Below, piece by piece: positions 7,256 through 15,942 of a stretch of DNA of 39,303 nt. The position numbers were made by a program, and so were the translations under genes. Numbering within the stretch: position 1 is the first letter of the stretch; every line of letters starts with the position of its first letter. The notes under the pieces were generated by a model that was not told the DNA's origin, ran no database searches, and saw only the letters and a program-made list of their open reading frames with translations. The stretch is from Candidatus Thorarchaeota archaeon (GTDB taxonomy: Archaea > Asgardarchaeota > Thorarchaeia > Thorarchaeales > Thorarchaeaceae), in NCBI GenBank assembly GCA_011365025.1, contig RDOF01000029.1:1-39303 (forward strand), written 5' to 3'.

Positions 7256-9355
7256 TTGTCGCACCTTTACAAGAAGTTCGTCAACGAACGTGCTGTTGCA
7301 TTAGTATCACATACTGACAGAATTAGAAATTGCACCGTTATTGCTCATATTGACCACGGAAAAACAACGCTCACAGATTCATTGATTGCAGCATCGGGGC
7401 TACTATCCAAACATGTTGCGGCCACTGTGCGTTTGCTGGACTATGATTTGATTGAACAGGAGAGGGGCATCACCATTAAGGCATCGGGAATCTCTCTCGT
7501 CCATCAATTGGACAAAAAGGACCACCTAATACACCTCATTGATACTCCAGGGCACATTGATTTTTCAAGCCATGTCACAAGGGGCCTTCGACTAACGGAC
7601 GGGGCGATAATCGTTGTGGATGCTATCGAGGGATTGATGGTTCAGACTGAAACAGTCACACGCCAAGCAATGAAAGACCGGGTCAGACCAATCCTTTTCG
7701 TCAACAAGGTGGACAGACTAATTACTGAACGACGTCTTGGCTCAAGAAAAGTGGCGGATGACATTAACAAGACCGTGAGAGAATTCAACGCAATGCTAGG
7801 GAAATACTTGGATGATGACCTTCTCGAAAGGTGGGAGGTATCCTTTACCAAGTCAACCCTAAGTGTTGGGTCAGCTATTGACAAATGGGCTCTTGATATT
7901 GAGAATCTGAAGGCAAAGAGTGGAGGGAGCGATGCTCCATCAGACCTTGCAAATGCATTTCTTGGCATTATGGAAGAGATTGTGGATGCATATTCGCAGG
8001 AAAAAGAGAAGGAACTCGCTGAGAAGTATCCAGTTGCTAGGGCAATTCTGGACTCAGTAGTGAAGACAATACCAAACCCGGCAGAAGCTCAAGCATTCCG
8101 AGTCCCAAGCTTTTGGCAAATTGCCGGAGAATCTGAAACCGAGAGGAGCATCCTAGAATGCAATCCGACTGGGCCATGCGTTCTCGTGGTAGGCGATGTC
8201 CAACCAGATCGTCATGCAGGGCTCGTTGCTGCTGTCCGTGTCTTTTCTGGAACACTAAGAAGAGCAGAGGAACTTAGGAATCTAAGAACGGGAGAGGTGG
8301 GCAAGACTTTGCAGATTGGCTTATTCATGTCCAAATCGAGAATTGCCTTACCGGAAGTGCCAGCAGGAAATCTTGCCTTTATCACTGGGATTCGTGACGT
8401 TGCGGTAGGAGACACTCTTGTTGGTCAGGACACTCCGAGTATCACGCCGATGAGGGGGCTAGAGTACCCAACCGAGCCTGTTGTGACCTACACTGTCGAG
8501 CCAGAGGCGCTCTCCGATCTATCGACAATACAGGAGCCACTGGTTCAATATGTGGGGTCCGATCCCGCGCTAGACTTCGAGGTCAATCCAGAAACAGGAG
8601 AGATGCTACTCTCTGGTGCGGGCGAACTCCATATTGAGGTGAGCGTTCAGAAGCTCAAACGGCAGGGCATTGGAATTGTCTTGGGAAAACCAATGGTTCT
8701 CCTTAAGGAGCAGATACGGAGAGATGGAGTCCCTTGCACTGCAGGAAAGGAAGATACAAGCTCTTTCACGGTAGTTGCACGGGTAAATACCGATGACTTG
8801 ATTCCTGAAACACTAGGCACAGTTGTTGATGCAGATGCACAGTCGGGCTGCTACCTCATTGATCAGAGTAATGTGGTATCTCCAGCAGGAGACGAGCTTG
8901 AGTGGGTTCGAGAAGCATTTAGATTTGTTATTAGAAACGGTCCAGTAAAAGGAGAGCGAATGAGAAGGCTAATTATTGTGGTTCAGAGGGCCACAATCAG
9001 GTTTGAAAGCGTCGAAACATCTTGGAGAGACATCACCCAACCACTGATTGAAGCCATGTCTAAAAGCATCAAGTCGGGGAAACCACTTCTCCTTGAGCCT
9101 TGGGTGAAGTTGGAGATAAGTACGCCTGAGGAGTACATAGGAGACCTTACAGCAATCCTAGCGAAAAGGAAAGGGCGTGTTCAGGAAATTGACTCGGAGA
9201 GAATGCTGTACAGAATTGAGGCAGAGATTCCTGTAAAGGAGTCCTTTGGCTTAGCGAACGAGATAAGAACCGCCACGTCTGGTTGGGCGACATGGGGAGC
9301 ACGAGGAGGGCTCTACCGGGAGATTGGAGCCGCGGTAGAAGGAGAGAGGTACTAG
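7256..9355 (+). CDS. elongation factor 2 paralog lacking the diphthamide loop
   Basis: Translational GTPase with the aEF-2 layout and intact G motifs: AHIDHGKT (about 30-37), QERGITI switch I, DTPGHIDF, NKVDR. Domains II, III and V are recognisable (AEIPVKESFGL...RTATSGWATWG near the end). In domain IV, the loop that in normal EF-2 carries the diphthamide histidine (consensus ending HRG.GQ) is replaced at about residues 583-595 by FESVETSWRDITQ, with no histidine. The usual C-terminal tail after domain V is also altered. It is therefore probably not the main translocase but a specialised paralog, of the kind reported from Asgard archaea. TTG 7256 is the only reasonable start. It follows the acetyltransferase by seven bases. 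Confidence 0.88.
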   Translation: MSHLYKKFVNERAVALVSHTDRIRNCTVIAHIDHGKTTLTDSLIAASGLLSKHVAATVRLLDYDLIEQERGITIKASGISLVHQLDKKDHLIHLIDTPGHIDFSSHVTRGLRLTDGAIIVVDAIEGLMVQTETVTRQAMKDRVRPILFVNKVDRLITERRLGSRKVADDINKTVREFNAMLGKYLDDDLLERWEVSFTKSTLSVGSAIDKWALDIENLKAKSGGSDAPSDLANAFLGIMEEIVDAYSQEKEKELAEKYPVARAILDSVVKTIPNPAEAQAFRVPSFWQIAGESETERSILECNPTGPCVLVVGDVQPDRHAGLVAAVRVFSGTLRRAEELRNLRTGEVGKTLQIGLFMSKSRIALPEVPAGNLAFITGIRDVAVGDTLVGQDTPSITPMRGLEYPTEPVVTYTVEPEALSDLSTIQEPLVQYVGSDPALDFEVNPETGEMLLSGAGELHIEVSVQKLKRQGIGIVLGKPMVLLKEQIRRDGVPCTAGKEDTSSFTVVARVNTDDLIPETLGTVVDADAQSGCYLIDQSNVVSPAGDELEWVREAFRFVIRNGPVKGERMRRLIIVVQRATIRFESVETSWRDITQPLIEAMSKSIKSGKPLLLEPWVKLEISTPEEYIGDLTAILAKRKGRVQEIDSERMLYRIEAEIPVKESFGLANEIRTATSGWATWGARGGLYREIGAAVEGERY

Positions 9356-9358
9356 CAG

Positions 9359-11659
9359 CTATCGCCGCAAATAGTATCTCCGATTCATAACCTCGCCCAG
9401 CATGGAGAGAAGCCGTCTGTCAATCATGGATACATCATCCATCATTCTAAGAGCTCGGCTAATGTTGGAAAACACTGCATTTAGGTAGGGTTTGGCTTCA
9501 ACCATTTCTGACTGTTCTACCATCTGAAGGTATGCATCTGCAATCTTAATCAGTCCAAGCCAGTCCTCCGCCAGGATATACTGATATTGCTCTGCCGAAA
9601 TGGTTTCAGGCATTGCTTCAAACTTGCTTCGGTCGATGTGGGCCTCGTACTGATTCTCCAAAGCCAAAGCAAAGCGAAGCAGCACATCGGAAAGAGACAC
9701 GCAAGTTGCTCTGATGAATTCCGCAGATTCGAGGAATGCCGTGTCGATTGCACCAACAGTCTTCAAATCGATTGCAGCTCCATAAAGGCCGGTTGCAAGG
9801 CTGCTGTAGTCCTTATTCTCATAGTATGCCTTCACAGTCTTGGCAAGTGCGGTCTGGCCTGTCCAATATGCCGCCAAAAGGCTATCAATTACACGAACGG
9901 TTTCATCAACAGGAGAAGAAATGGTAGCAGTCCGTCCCAGGCCAACAGCATCAAGATTAATCTTCGCGGATGCCAGAGCCGCAATCACAGGACCGACAGT
10001 GGAAAGACCGGATTTGTGAGTGATAAGACGACTAGCACGCTTTCGCAAGGTACTCCAAGAGGAGTCAACAAAAGGAAGAAGAAGTGATACGCCGTGAATG
10101 AATATCGAATCATCCTCCATTCTGGCGTCAGAGAGCATTCGGTCGATGTCCTCCAAGAGACGGACAAGCCGCTGAGGAATTTGTTCTCCATGACGAAAGG
10201 CAAGCCAAACCACGTTGTATGTAGCGATAGCTACCTCTGGAAATGCCCTAGGGTCAGTAGGAAAGAGAGGCACGAACTGCACAAGTATCTCTCTCAGCTG
10301 CTTCTGGACGGCTTCATCTGGTTGATCCATGCCCCGAAATTGAGAGAGAGCAAGTCCAAGTCTACTCCCAAGAATCTCGATTTCGGCAACGCGTCCCTTT
10401 GAAAACAAATCCTCTCGGATCCTAATAGCACGGCCGAAGGCCTTAATGCCCATATCCCAGAACTCATCCGACTCAGTCGTGAGGCAAACCCATCCGATGG
10501 AATTCTCAATACTAGCAAGTTCAGCTCGCAAGTCGTGACCTTCATTCTCAAGGTCAAGAGCAATGGCCTTTGCACGTCCCAGATAGTCCAAGCTCTTCTC
10601 CGTGTTTTCATAGTCGCTTATTAGACCATGAGCAAATCCAAGACCGGCAAGGGTTTTGAAATGGTGAATTAACTGCTCATCGTCCAGCTCTTCATCACTC
10701 ATATATACGTCAAGGCTTTTTTCAAGACGGTCAATAGCCTCTGAAACGCCCTCACGCCATCCGTTGGCAAGGATACTGGAACCAACCGCCAAATGAGCAA
10801 GACCCAAGTCATCCTTTGTTCCCATACCGGCTTCAATGAGCTTATGGTACATATCGGCAGCCCTATCTCCTAGAGCACGCGCATTCTCATGAGGAACCTC
10901 GTCATCACGCGTATCATTTACTGCCATCTGAAGTGTTACCGCAGCCAGCTTGGGCTGGCTATTCTCGGCCATTGCTAGCTCCTCAAGCTCAAGGAGATAT
11001 TCGCGTGCCTCCCTGTACATGCCCAGTTCAGTGAGAACACAGGCATAATCATGAGTAGCTTCGAAATTCAACGATTCATGGTCGGGGAGGCTGCTGATTT
11101 GCATGAGACGATTGAGGAGCAGCTCCGCACCAACATAGAAGCCCTCCTCAATAAGGATAGATGTGAGGTAGTGCACTTCACCAAGGGCGAGGTCAGTGGA
11201 AGGAGGGTGTCCGCGCGCATGAATAGCATCAAGAGTCATCAACACTTCGTCACAGAGAAACGGAAGAAGTGGACGCATGTTTAGCTTGAATGTTGCAATC
11301 ACTGCCTGTGATAACTGGCCAAGTATGTCAAGTAATGCAGGGATCGCCTCAATATCCGGCAACAGCTCGGTTTCGGTGCGTCTGAAGCCATTTGTGTACC
11401 GAGTATCTAGGAGGTCCAACAGCTCTGGTAGTATTCTATCCTCATTGAAGGCCAACCGAACCGATAGCTCTGTCAGCTTTGCATTAGCCAGCCCGGGTCT
11501 TCTCAGGAGAATCTCCTCTATTGCCCGTGCAACATCAAAAAGCAATTCATTCTCACTCGGAGTTCCAATAGCCAAGTTCTGAATCGCTGAGAGACCATCA
11601 TCAAGAGACAGAGAAGCACAGAGTATGTCTCTCAATGTCACATTCAGCAGCGACTCCAA
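9359..11659 (-). CDS. large TPR-like helical-repeat protein
   Basis: 766 residues, almost entirely alpha-helical, with TPR-like units clearest at about 160-460 (for example the segments near LDYLGRAKAIALDLE and GIKAFGRAIRIREDL). No catalytic motif, signal peptide or membrane helix is visible, so it is probably a cytoplasmic scaffold. TTG 11659 is supported by GAGGAGAGGT a few bases upstream, and a TTTAAAG element at 11703-11710 could be its own promoter. It is the last gene of a minus-strand series that starts with the roadblock protein and runs through two KaiC-like ATPases. Its 3' end is three bases from the convergent EF-2 paralog. Partner unknown. Confidence 0.7.
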   Translation of the reverse strand: MESLLNVTLRDILCASLSLDDGLSAIQNLAIGTPSENELLFDVARAIEEILLRRPGLANAKLTELSVRLAFNEDRILPELLDLLDTRYTNGFRRTETELLPDIEAIPALLDILGQLSQAVIATFKLNMRPLLPFLCDEVLMTLDAIHARGHPPSTDLALGEVHYLTSILIEEGFYVGAELLLNRLMQISSLPDHESLNFEATHDYACVLTELGMYREAREYLLELEELAMAENSQPKLAAVTLQMAVNDTRDDEVPHENARALGDRAADMYHKLIEAGMGTKDDLGLAHLAVGSSILANGWREGVSEAIDRLEKSLDVYMSDEELDDEQLIHHFKTLAGLGFAHGLISDYENTEKSLDYLGRAKAIALDLENEGHDLRAELASIENSIGWVCLTTESDEFWDMGIKAFGRAIRIREDLFSKGRVAEIEILGSRLGLALSQFRGMDQPDEAVQKQLREILVQFVPLFPTDPRAFPEVAIATYNVVWLAFRHGEQIPQRLVRLLEDIDRMLSDARMEDDSIFIHGVSLLLPFVDSSWSTLRKRASRLITHKSGLSTVGPVIAALASAKINLDAVGLGRTATISSPVDETVRVIDSLLAAYWTGQTALAKTVKAYYENKDYSSLATGLYGAAIDLKTVGAIDTAFLESAEFIRATCVSLSDVLLRFALALENQYEAHIDRSKFEAMPETISAEQYQYILAEDWLGLIKIADAYLQMVEQSEMVEAKPYLNAVFSNISRALRMMDDVSMIDRRLLSMLGEVMNRRYYLRR

Positions 11660-11729
11660 CTTGACCTCTCCTCTTGTTAACGAAAATCCAGCAGGTTTTC
11701 TCCTTTAAAGTCTTCACGAGAAAGAAATA

Positions 11730-12440
11730 TCATTCAATCACAAAGTCATGCCAAGTTCTTGATGTTTCGGTACCGCGCATTCGCTCCATTCTTATCTTGT
11801 GGATAGGCTCTTCTCCCGAGTCGTCAACCTTGAAACGCAGAACTGCATCGGCCAGATAGGAGAAGGTGGCGTAGGTCTTCTCATCATGGACGCCCTCCTC
11901 CAGAATGTACATTATACTATGAGAGCTTTGAGTTACTCTTCCACTCAGTCTTTGAACCGCTCTCGGCATTGTTTCGGGGTTCGAATGGAGTATGAGCGTT
12001 GAAAGGCTATCAATGACCACACGAGCCACAACAAGTTTCTGCAGAACATCTGAGAGCACGATGCCCAATTCACTGATGTCATCGACCTTTGCCAATGAGA
12101 GAGCGGATCCCGATTTCGTAGCCCCCATTCTTTCTGAGTAGCCATCAATGAAGACGAGTTTGCCTGACTTCTCATACTCCTCCACAGCCCAGCCATGACG
12201 GCTCAAATCGTTGCGAATGACCCTTGGAGAAACATCCGTCGTAATGAAGACACCAGGAAACCCAAGACGCAATCCATCTGCGATAAAAGCCTCGGCATAG
12301 GTTGTTTTACCAGACCCAAGAGGCCCCACCAGCATGTAAGACACCTGTGTCAATTGGCCAAACGTTACCAGATCACCAATCATCGGTTTTGCCATGGCTG
12401 GATGGCGTTCATCGCCACCTGAAGCTGGTTGTTCGCCCAA
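11730..12440 (-). CDS. degenerate KaiC-like RecA-fold ATPase
   Basis: Single KaiC/RecA domain of 236 residues. Walker A is GPLGSGKT (39-46) and the Walker B strand is VVID (141-144) followed by SLSTL. The position of the usual paired catalytic glutamates after the third strand reads TTDVS, so hydrolysis may be weak or altered. TTG 12440 is preceded by GAGAGGCG and is preferred; ATG 12395 (MAKPMIGD) is possible. It starts 20 bases after the stop of the upstream KaiC-like gene and likely forms a heteromeric pair with it (inference). Not a circadian clock component: no KaiA or KaiB is seen. Confidence 0.8.
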   Translation of the reverse strand: MGEQPASGGDERHPAMAKPMIGDLVTFGQLTQVSYMLVGPLGSGKTTYAEAFIADGLRLGFPGVFITTDVSPRVIRNDLSRHGWAVEEYEKSGKLVFIDGYSERMGATKSGSALSLAKVDDISELGIVLSDVLQKLVVARVVIDSLSTLILHSNPETMPRAVQRLSGRVTQSSHSIMYILEEGVHDEKTYATFSYLADAVLRFKVDDSGEEPIHKIRMERMRGTETSRTWHDFVIE

Positions 12441-12460
12441 GATTTACGCCTCTCTGACCG

Positions 12461-13207
12461 TTATGCACCAGGACTGATCTCACCAGGAAAGACCCGAATG
12501 CCTTCATCCGTTATCCGCATCGAGTGAATCCGAGAGCTGTGCTTGGACCCTCTCAGTTTCAAGACCTCAATAGACCGTGTCCGTGATGTCTGACTTATTT
12601 TTTCGTTATACAGGACTATGACACCCGAGGCCAAGAATGCTTCGATATCAAAGACTCCTAGTCCGTCATGCTGAGCAAGAATCTCGCTTGTGAGAAGGAG
12701 GGTAGCTCCCACTCTTGTAATCGCAGCACAGAGCTTGAAGAACTCTTCCCTGAGAATATCACGTGCGCGAAACTTGTACGCGAGTATGGCCAATGTATCA
12801 ATCACCACGCGTTTGGCCTTCACCTTCTTAATGTGATTGAGAATGATTGCTTCCAGTCCAGAGAGGTCAAAACTCGGATATTCACCTATCTTAACAGGAG
12901 TAATTTCCTTCTGAGGTGAAAGGTCAACAATCGATAGAATGCCCTTCTTCACAGCAGATTCCAAATCCATGCCGAAGCGAAGCATATTTCGCTTAATGAG
13001 ATGAGGCGGCTCTTCCAGTGTGACCAGTACGCCCGGTTCACCATACTCTACTGCACCCCTGTAAAGAAATTGTATGGCCAGGATGCTCTTGCCAGTTCCA
13101 GCCCTTCCTGCAACAAGGATTGTATCACCCTTGGGGAACCCACCTTCAACCAGCTCATCAAGTCCTGGAATCCCAGTCTTTACACGTTCAATGACATAAT
13201 CGCTCAC
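12461..13207 (-). CDS. KaiC-like RecA-superfamily ATPase
   Basis: Single-domain KaiC-family ATPase of 248 residues. The start VKTGIPGLDELVEGGFPKG is diagnostic. Walker A is GRAGTGKS (34-41), the adjacent catalytic glutamates are E65-E66 in TLEEPP, and Walker B is VVID (134-137). The C-terminal part (RTRSIEVLKLRGSKH) is the usual KaiC DNA- or subunit-contact strand. Its start overlaps the stop of the redoxin gene by four bases, a sign of translational coupling. Such archaeal KaiC homologs act as signalling or assembly ATPases. The neighbours (roadblock, small GTPase) suggest a role in GTPase-linked signalling here. Confidence 0.88.
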   Translation of the reverse strand: MSDYVIERVKTGIPGLDELVEGGFPKGDTILVAGRAGTGKSILAIQFLYRGAVEYGEPGVLVTLEEPPHLIKRNMLRFGMDLESAVKKGILSIVDLSPQKEITPVKIGEYPSFDLSGLEAIILNHIKKVKAKRVVIDTLAILAYKFRARDILREEFFKLCAAITRVGATLLLTSEILAQHDGLGVFDIEAFLASGVIVLYNEKISQTSRTRSIEVLKLRGSKHSSRIHSMRITDEGIRVFPGEISPGA

Positions 13208-13542
13208 CTAGACTCACCTTTCTTTAATGCAACTTTGGCTCCAAGAATCATCTTCATAATCATCTCTGGTTCTGGAATACCAGTCACTGCCATACCGCCA
13301 ATCATTATGGTGGGTAGAGCATAGACCCCGTACTCCTCTGCAACCTCCGGTTCCACCTTGACGTCAATGAAACGCAACTTGAAGATTCCTGGGCCAAAAT
13401 CCTCGATTGTATCCCGTAGCACTTCTTCGGCTCTCGGACAGAACGCACAGGCATCAGACTTGAACATGACAATCTCAACTTTGTCATCCTCCTCTGATTC
13501 TTCCTCTTCCGAGGTGTCTTTGCGTTCCACTTCGTTGGCCAC
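13204..13542 (-). CDS. thioredoxin/glutaredoxin-like redoxin with acidic N-terminus
   Basis: 112 residues. An acidic N-terminal stretch (about 8-22) is followed by a thioredoxin fold with a CAFC redox motif in FKSDACAFCPRAEEVL and a cis-proline segment ALPTIMIGG. GTG 13542 is the first start, with AGGAG about ten bases upstream. The stop overlaps the KaiC-like ATPase start by four bases, so the two are probably made together; the redoxin might control or reduce the ATPase (inference). It is distinct from the NrdH-like redoxin at 4.7 kb. Confidence 0.8.
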   Translation of the reverse strand: MANEVERKDTSEEEESEEDDKVEIVMFKSDACAFCPRAEEVLRDTIEDFGPGIFKLRFIDVKVEPEVAEEYGVYALPTIMIGGMAVTGIPEPEMIMKMILGAKVALKKGESR

Positions 13543-13635
13543 AAGCCTGCGCTCCTAGTTAGTAGGTACAGATTCGTCAGAAGCTAATGTCTTCACTTGA
13601 ATGTTCTTGCTCTCTTCGATTTCACGAGAGTTGCT

Positions 13636-14031
13636 TCATCTATAGCCAAGAACGGCACGTATCTTCGTAGTTGCCTTGCCTATTGCACGAGAATGGTAGC
13701 GAACTCCTCGCTGCATGACCACCGCAATAATGAGGGACTGCTTGCCTCTGGAGGCAATCTTGCGGAACACAGCCTTGCCCTCCGAGAAGCGTATACTAAT
13801 GTCCTTGAGTTCGCCCAGGGAAAGCTCTCTTCTCATGCGCTCCACGGGCTCTGCTACAATTCCAGACATAGCAGCAAAGACTTCACGATTTGTAGTTGGC
13901 GAGGCTGCAGAGGCCATCAGGAGTCCATCGTCACGGGCGAGAATTGAGGCGATAAAGCCGCCTTCCTTGTTCATTTCCTCAAGAATCTCAGGTAGTGCTC
14001 GGTAGTCAGGCCGCTCCATATTCGCCACCAC
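13636..14031 (-). CDS. roadblock/LC7 domain protein (MglB-like)
   Basis: 131 residues forming one roadblock/LC7 domain: helix (ALPEILEEMNKEGG), strand with SILARDDGLLMASA, helix (REVFAAMSGIVAEPVERMRREL), then strands and a C-terminal helix. In bacteria MglB of this fold acts as GTPase-activating protein for the small GTPase MglA, and in eukaryotes such domains scaffold GTPases. The gene is divergent from a Rab-like GTPase 165 bases away, so the pairing is likely meaningful. GTG 14031 or 14028, or ATG 14019, may be the start. It heads the operon that continues with the redoxin and KaiC-like genes. Confidence 0.87.
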   Translation of the reverse strand: MVANMERPDYRALPEILEEMNKEGGFIASILARDDGLLMASAASPTTNREVFAAMSGIVAEPVERMRRELSLGELKDISIRFSEGKAVFRKIASRGKQSLIIAVVMQRGVRYHSRAIGKATTKIRAVLGYR

Positions 14032-14146
14032 TGTCGTCGTGGAGTCAGGTTTTGCGCATTCCCTATTAAGTGTAGTGAGATTACGGCAGAGTACGGTTCT
14101 TGAGGGTGGTTGTGAGAAAGAGAAGGTGGAGATAAGGGAGTGGCAG

Positions 14147-14156
14147 TATAATTTTA
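14147..14156 (+). promoter_or_regulatory. TATA-like box of the Rab-like GTPase gene
   Basis: TATAATTTTA lies about 45 bases before the ATG at 14196, which predicts a leader of about 20 bases containing AGGTTGAT as the ribosome site. It lies in the divergent region between the roadblock and GTPase genes. Confidence 0.45.
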
Positions 14157-14195
14157 AGTGAGATTTGGCAACTTCCTTGAAGTAGGTTGATTTCT

Positions 14196-14744
14196 ATGTC
14201 CGCAGAGTACCGGTTCAAAATCGTCATGCTCGGAGACGGTGCAGTGGGGAAGACCGCCTTGACCACACGCTTCACCCAGGGCGGCTTTGAGGCGGACTAC
14301 AAGCGGACGATTGGGAGTGATTTCGCCATCAAGAAATTGCACCTCGAGGACATGGACACCAATGTGACGTTGCAAGTATGGGATCTCGCAGGTCAGCCCA
14401 GGTTCGAAGTGGTCCGACAAGGATTCTATCGGGGAGCCAGAGGTGGACTCCTCGTCTATGATGTAACTCGAAGACGAACCTTTCTTAGCGCTGACAGCTG
14501 GAGAGAGGAATGCTACAAGAACTTGGACCGAGAGGCTCCTTTGGTTGTCGTTGCCAACAAGGTGGACCTGGCAGAAAGCAGGATTGTGAGCCCTGAAGAA
14601 GGCAAGAAGTATGCAGACAGCCATGGTTTCCTCTACGTCGAATCAAGCGCCTTGACGGGCGAAAATGTCGAGCAGGCCTACGCGAATCTATGTAGAATGA
14701 TGATCGAGGAGTCCAAGGCAAAGGCAAGCTCAAATGAGGTTTGA
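14196..14744 (+). CDS. Ras/Rab-like small GTPase
   Basis: Eukaryote-like small GTPase of about 182 residues with every G motif. P-loop GDGAVGKT at 13-20, switch I Thr38 in KRTIGSDF, WDLAGQ at 62-67 with the catalytic Gln67, NKVD at 121-124, and SSAL at 150-153. No C-terminal prenylation cysteine is present, so membrane attachment would need a partner. ATG 14196 is chosen over TTG 14187 because AGGTTGAT precedes it. It lies divergent from the roadblock gene, its likely partner, and ends two bases from the convergent WD40 gene. It resembles Rab more than Arf by its WDLAGQ and NKVDL context, but subfamily cannot be settled by eye. Confidence 0.92.
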   Translation: MSAEYRFKIVMLGDGAVGKTALTTRFTQGGFEADYKRTIGSDFAIKKLHLEDMDTNVTLQVWDLAGQPRFEVVRQGFYRGARGGLLVYDVTRRRTFLSADSWREECYKNLDREAPLVVVANKVDLAESRIVSPEEGKKYADSHGFLYVESSALTGENVEQAYANLCRMMIEESKAKASSNEV

Positions 14745-14746
14745 GG

Positions 14747-15169
14747 CTAAGGGCTGCCACGTGCAGTTCCTTTCAAAAGACCCAAAGCACGTTTACACTG
14801 CCAGCTCGCGTAGAACAACCTTTTGTCCTGCAGAGTTTCCGGATTGTACTGAGAAACCAGGTCATTGTACTTCTGAACCAAGTCCTCATGCCGCGATTGC
14901 TCTGTGTCAGCCTCGATTTCAGCAAGGAGTTGAGTGAACGGAGCAAGCATTCTCTCTAGCTCAGTGACCTCCCATCGATAAATGGTGCCTGTTCCATCAG
15001 CGGTAAGAAAGGCGTATTCATCTGGATACCACTCAATGCCATCCACTTCGCTCTGCACTCGAGCTTCGCCTTCAATGCTCAGCGATTGCATTGACCAAAC
15101 ATAAATCATCTTGTCGCTGGAACCAGAGGCCATGTACTTACCATCGGTGCTAAACGCGAGACACCGCAC
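14747..15169 (-). pseudogene. WD40 propeller protein, C-terminal fragment after the frame break
   Basis: Carries the last two WD40 blades (VRCLAFSTDGKYMASGSSDKMIYVW and VDGIEWYPDEYAF...TIYRW regions) and a helical C-terminal tail of about 75 residues. The apparent GTG start at 15169 is inside a blade, and the frame runs upstream through FRHSAEV, so this is not an independent gene but the continuation of the propeller encoded in another frame at 15106-15804. If the break is an assembly error, the whole gene is one intact seven-bladed propeller with a helical tail. It ends two bases from the convergent GTPase gene. Confidence 0.75.
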
Positions 15170-15804
15170 TTCAGCTGAGTGCCTGAAACCAGCCTTGAGC
15201 CATCCGGATTGAACTTAACGGAGTGAACAGCGGTACGATGATCTTTCAATTCCGCCCTGAGAGTTCCGCTTGCAGCATCCCACACCCGTATTGAGCCATC
15301 TACCTCACCCGACACAATGGTGGTCCCATCTGGGGACCAGTCGCAGGCTACAACGTAGAGCGAATGGCCTTTCATATGGTGCAATTTCGTATGGTTGTCA
15401 ACATCCCAAATAGCGAGCGTTGTGTCGCCACTACCGGAAACTAGCCGACCACCATCCGGAGAGAAAGCCAGCGTTAAGACGGGATACTCGTGACCTTCGA
15501 GCGTAGCAAGTACCGTTCCGCTTCGTATGTCCCAGAGCTTAACCATGCGGTCGACTCCACCAGACGCAACGATGTCCCCCCTTGGGCTGAACGCGATTGA
15601 TGTGCAAAGAAACTCATCTTGCATCTTCTGCATCTCTTCACAGTTGCGGGCATCGTACAACCGAATACTCCGGTCCTGCAAGGCGGCTGCAAGCATGCGG
15701 CCCACCTTGTTCATTGCAAACCTTCTGGTGATATCGCCTCCTTTCTGGGCTTCAGGTTTCATAATGGTGGGCTTAAGGAATAATGATACTTCTCGTTGTT
15801 CCAT
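15106..15804 (-). pseudogene. WD40 propeller protein, N-terminal part up to the frame break
   Basis: Four complete WD40 blades (ending RSIRLYD, RMVKLWD, TTLAIWD, GSIRVWD) plus the first half of a fifth (VHSVKFNPDGSRLVSG). The reading then leaves frame at about 15175-15190 and runs as unrelated sequence to 15106. With the downstream fragment the blades total seven, a closed propeller. About 20 residues of blade 5, including its Asp and Trp-Asp, are missing at the junction, so an out-of-frame deletion of roughly 60 bases, rather than a one-base slip, best explains it. ATG 15804 is the likely start. Divergent from the HEAT/appendage gene. Confidence 0.78.
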
Positions 15805-15942
15805 GGGAAACACCCGCGGAGGCTCCTTTACAGCCCTCTGGCATTGCGGCGTTGCTAAAAATGTTATGAAAGATGCCTTATCCTGTCAGTTGATGCTGTG
15901 TTTTGCTTGGGCCGCCACAATAAGAATTAAGACAGCTCTAAT

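Noticed and set aside
11730..13207. A circadian clock (kai) locus
   Set aside because: Both proteins are single-domain KaiC-like ATPases, one degenerate, and no KaiA or KaiB gene is present.
14747..15169. Independent small WD40 gene starting at GTG 15169
   Set aside because: The start lies inside a blade and the frame continues upstream; it is the tail of the neighbouring propeller gene.
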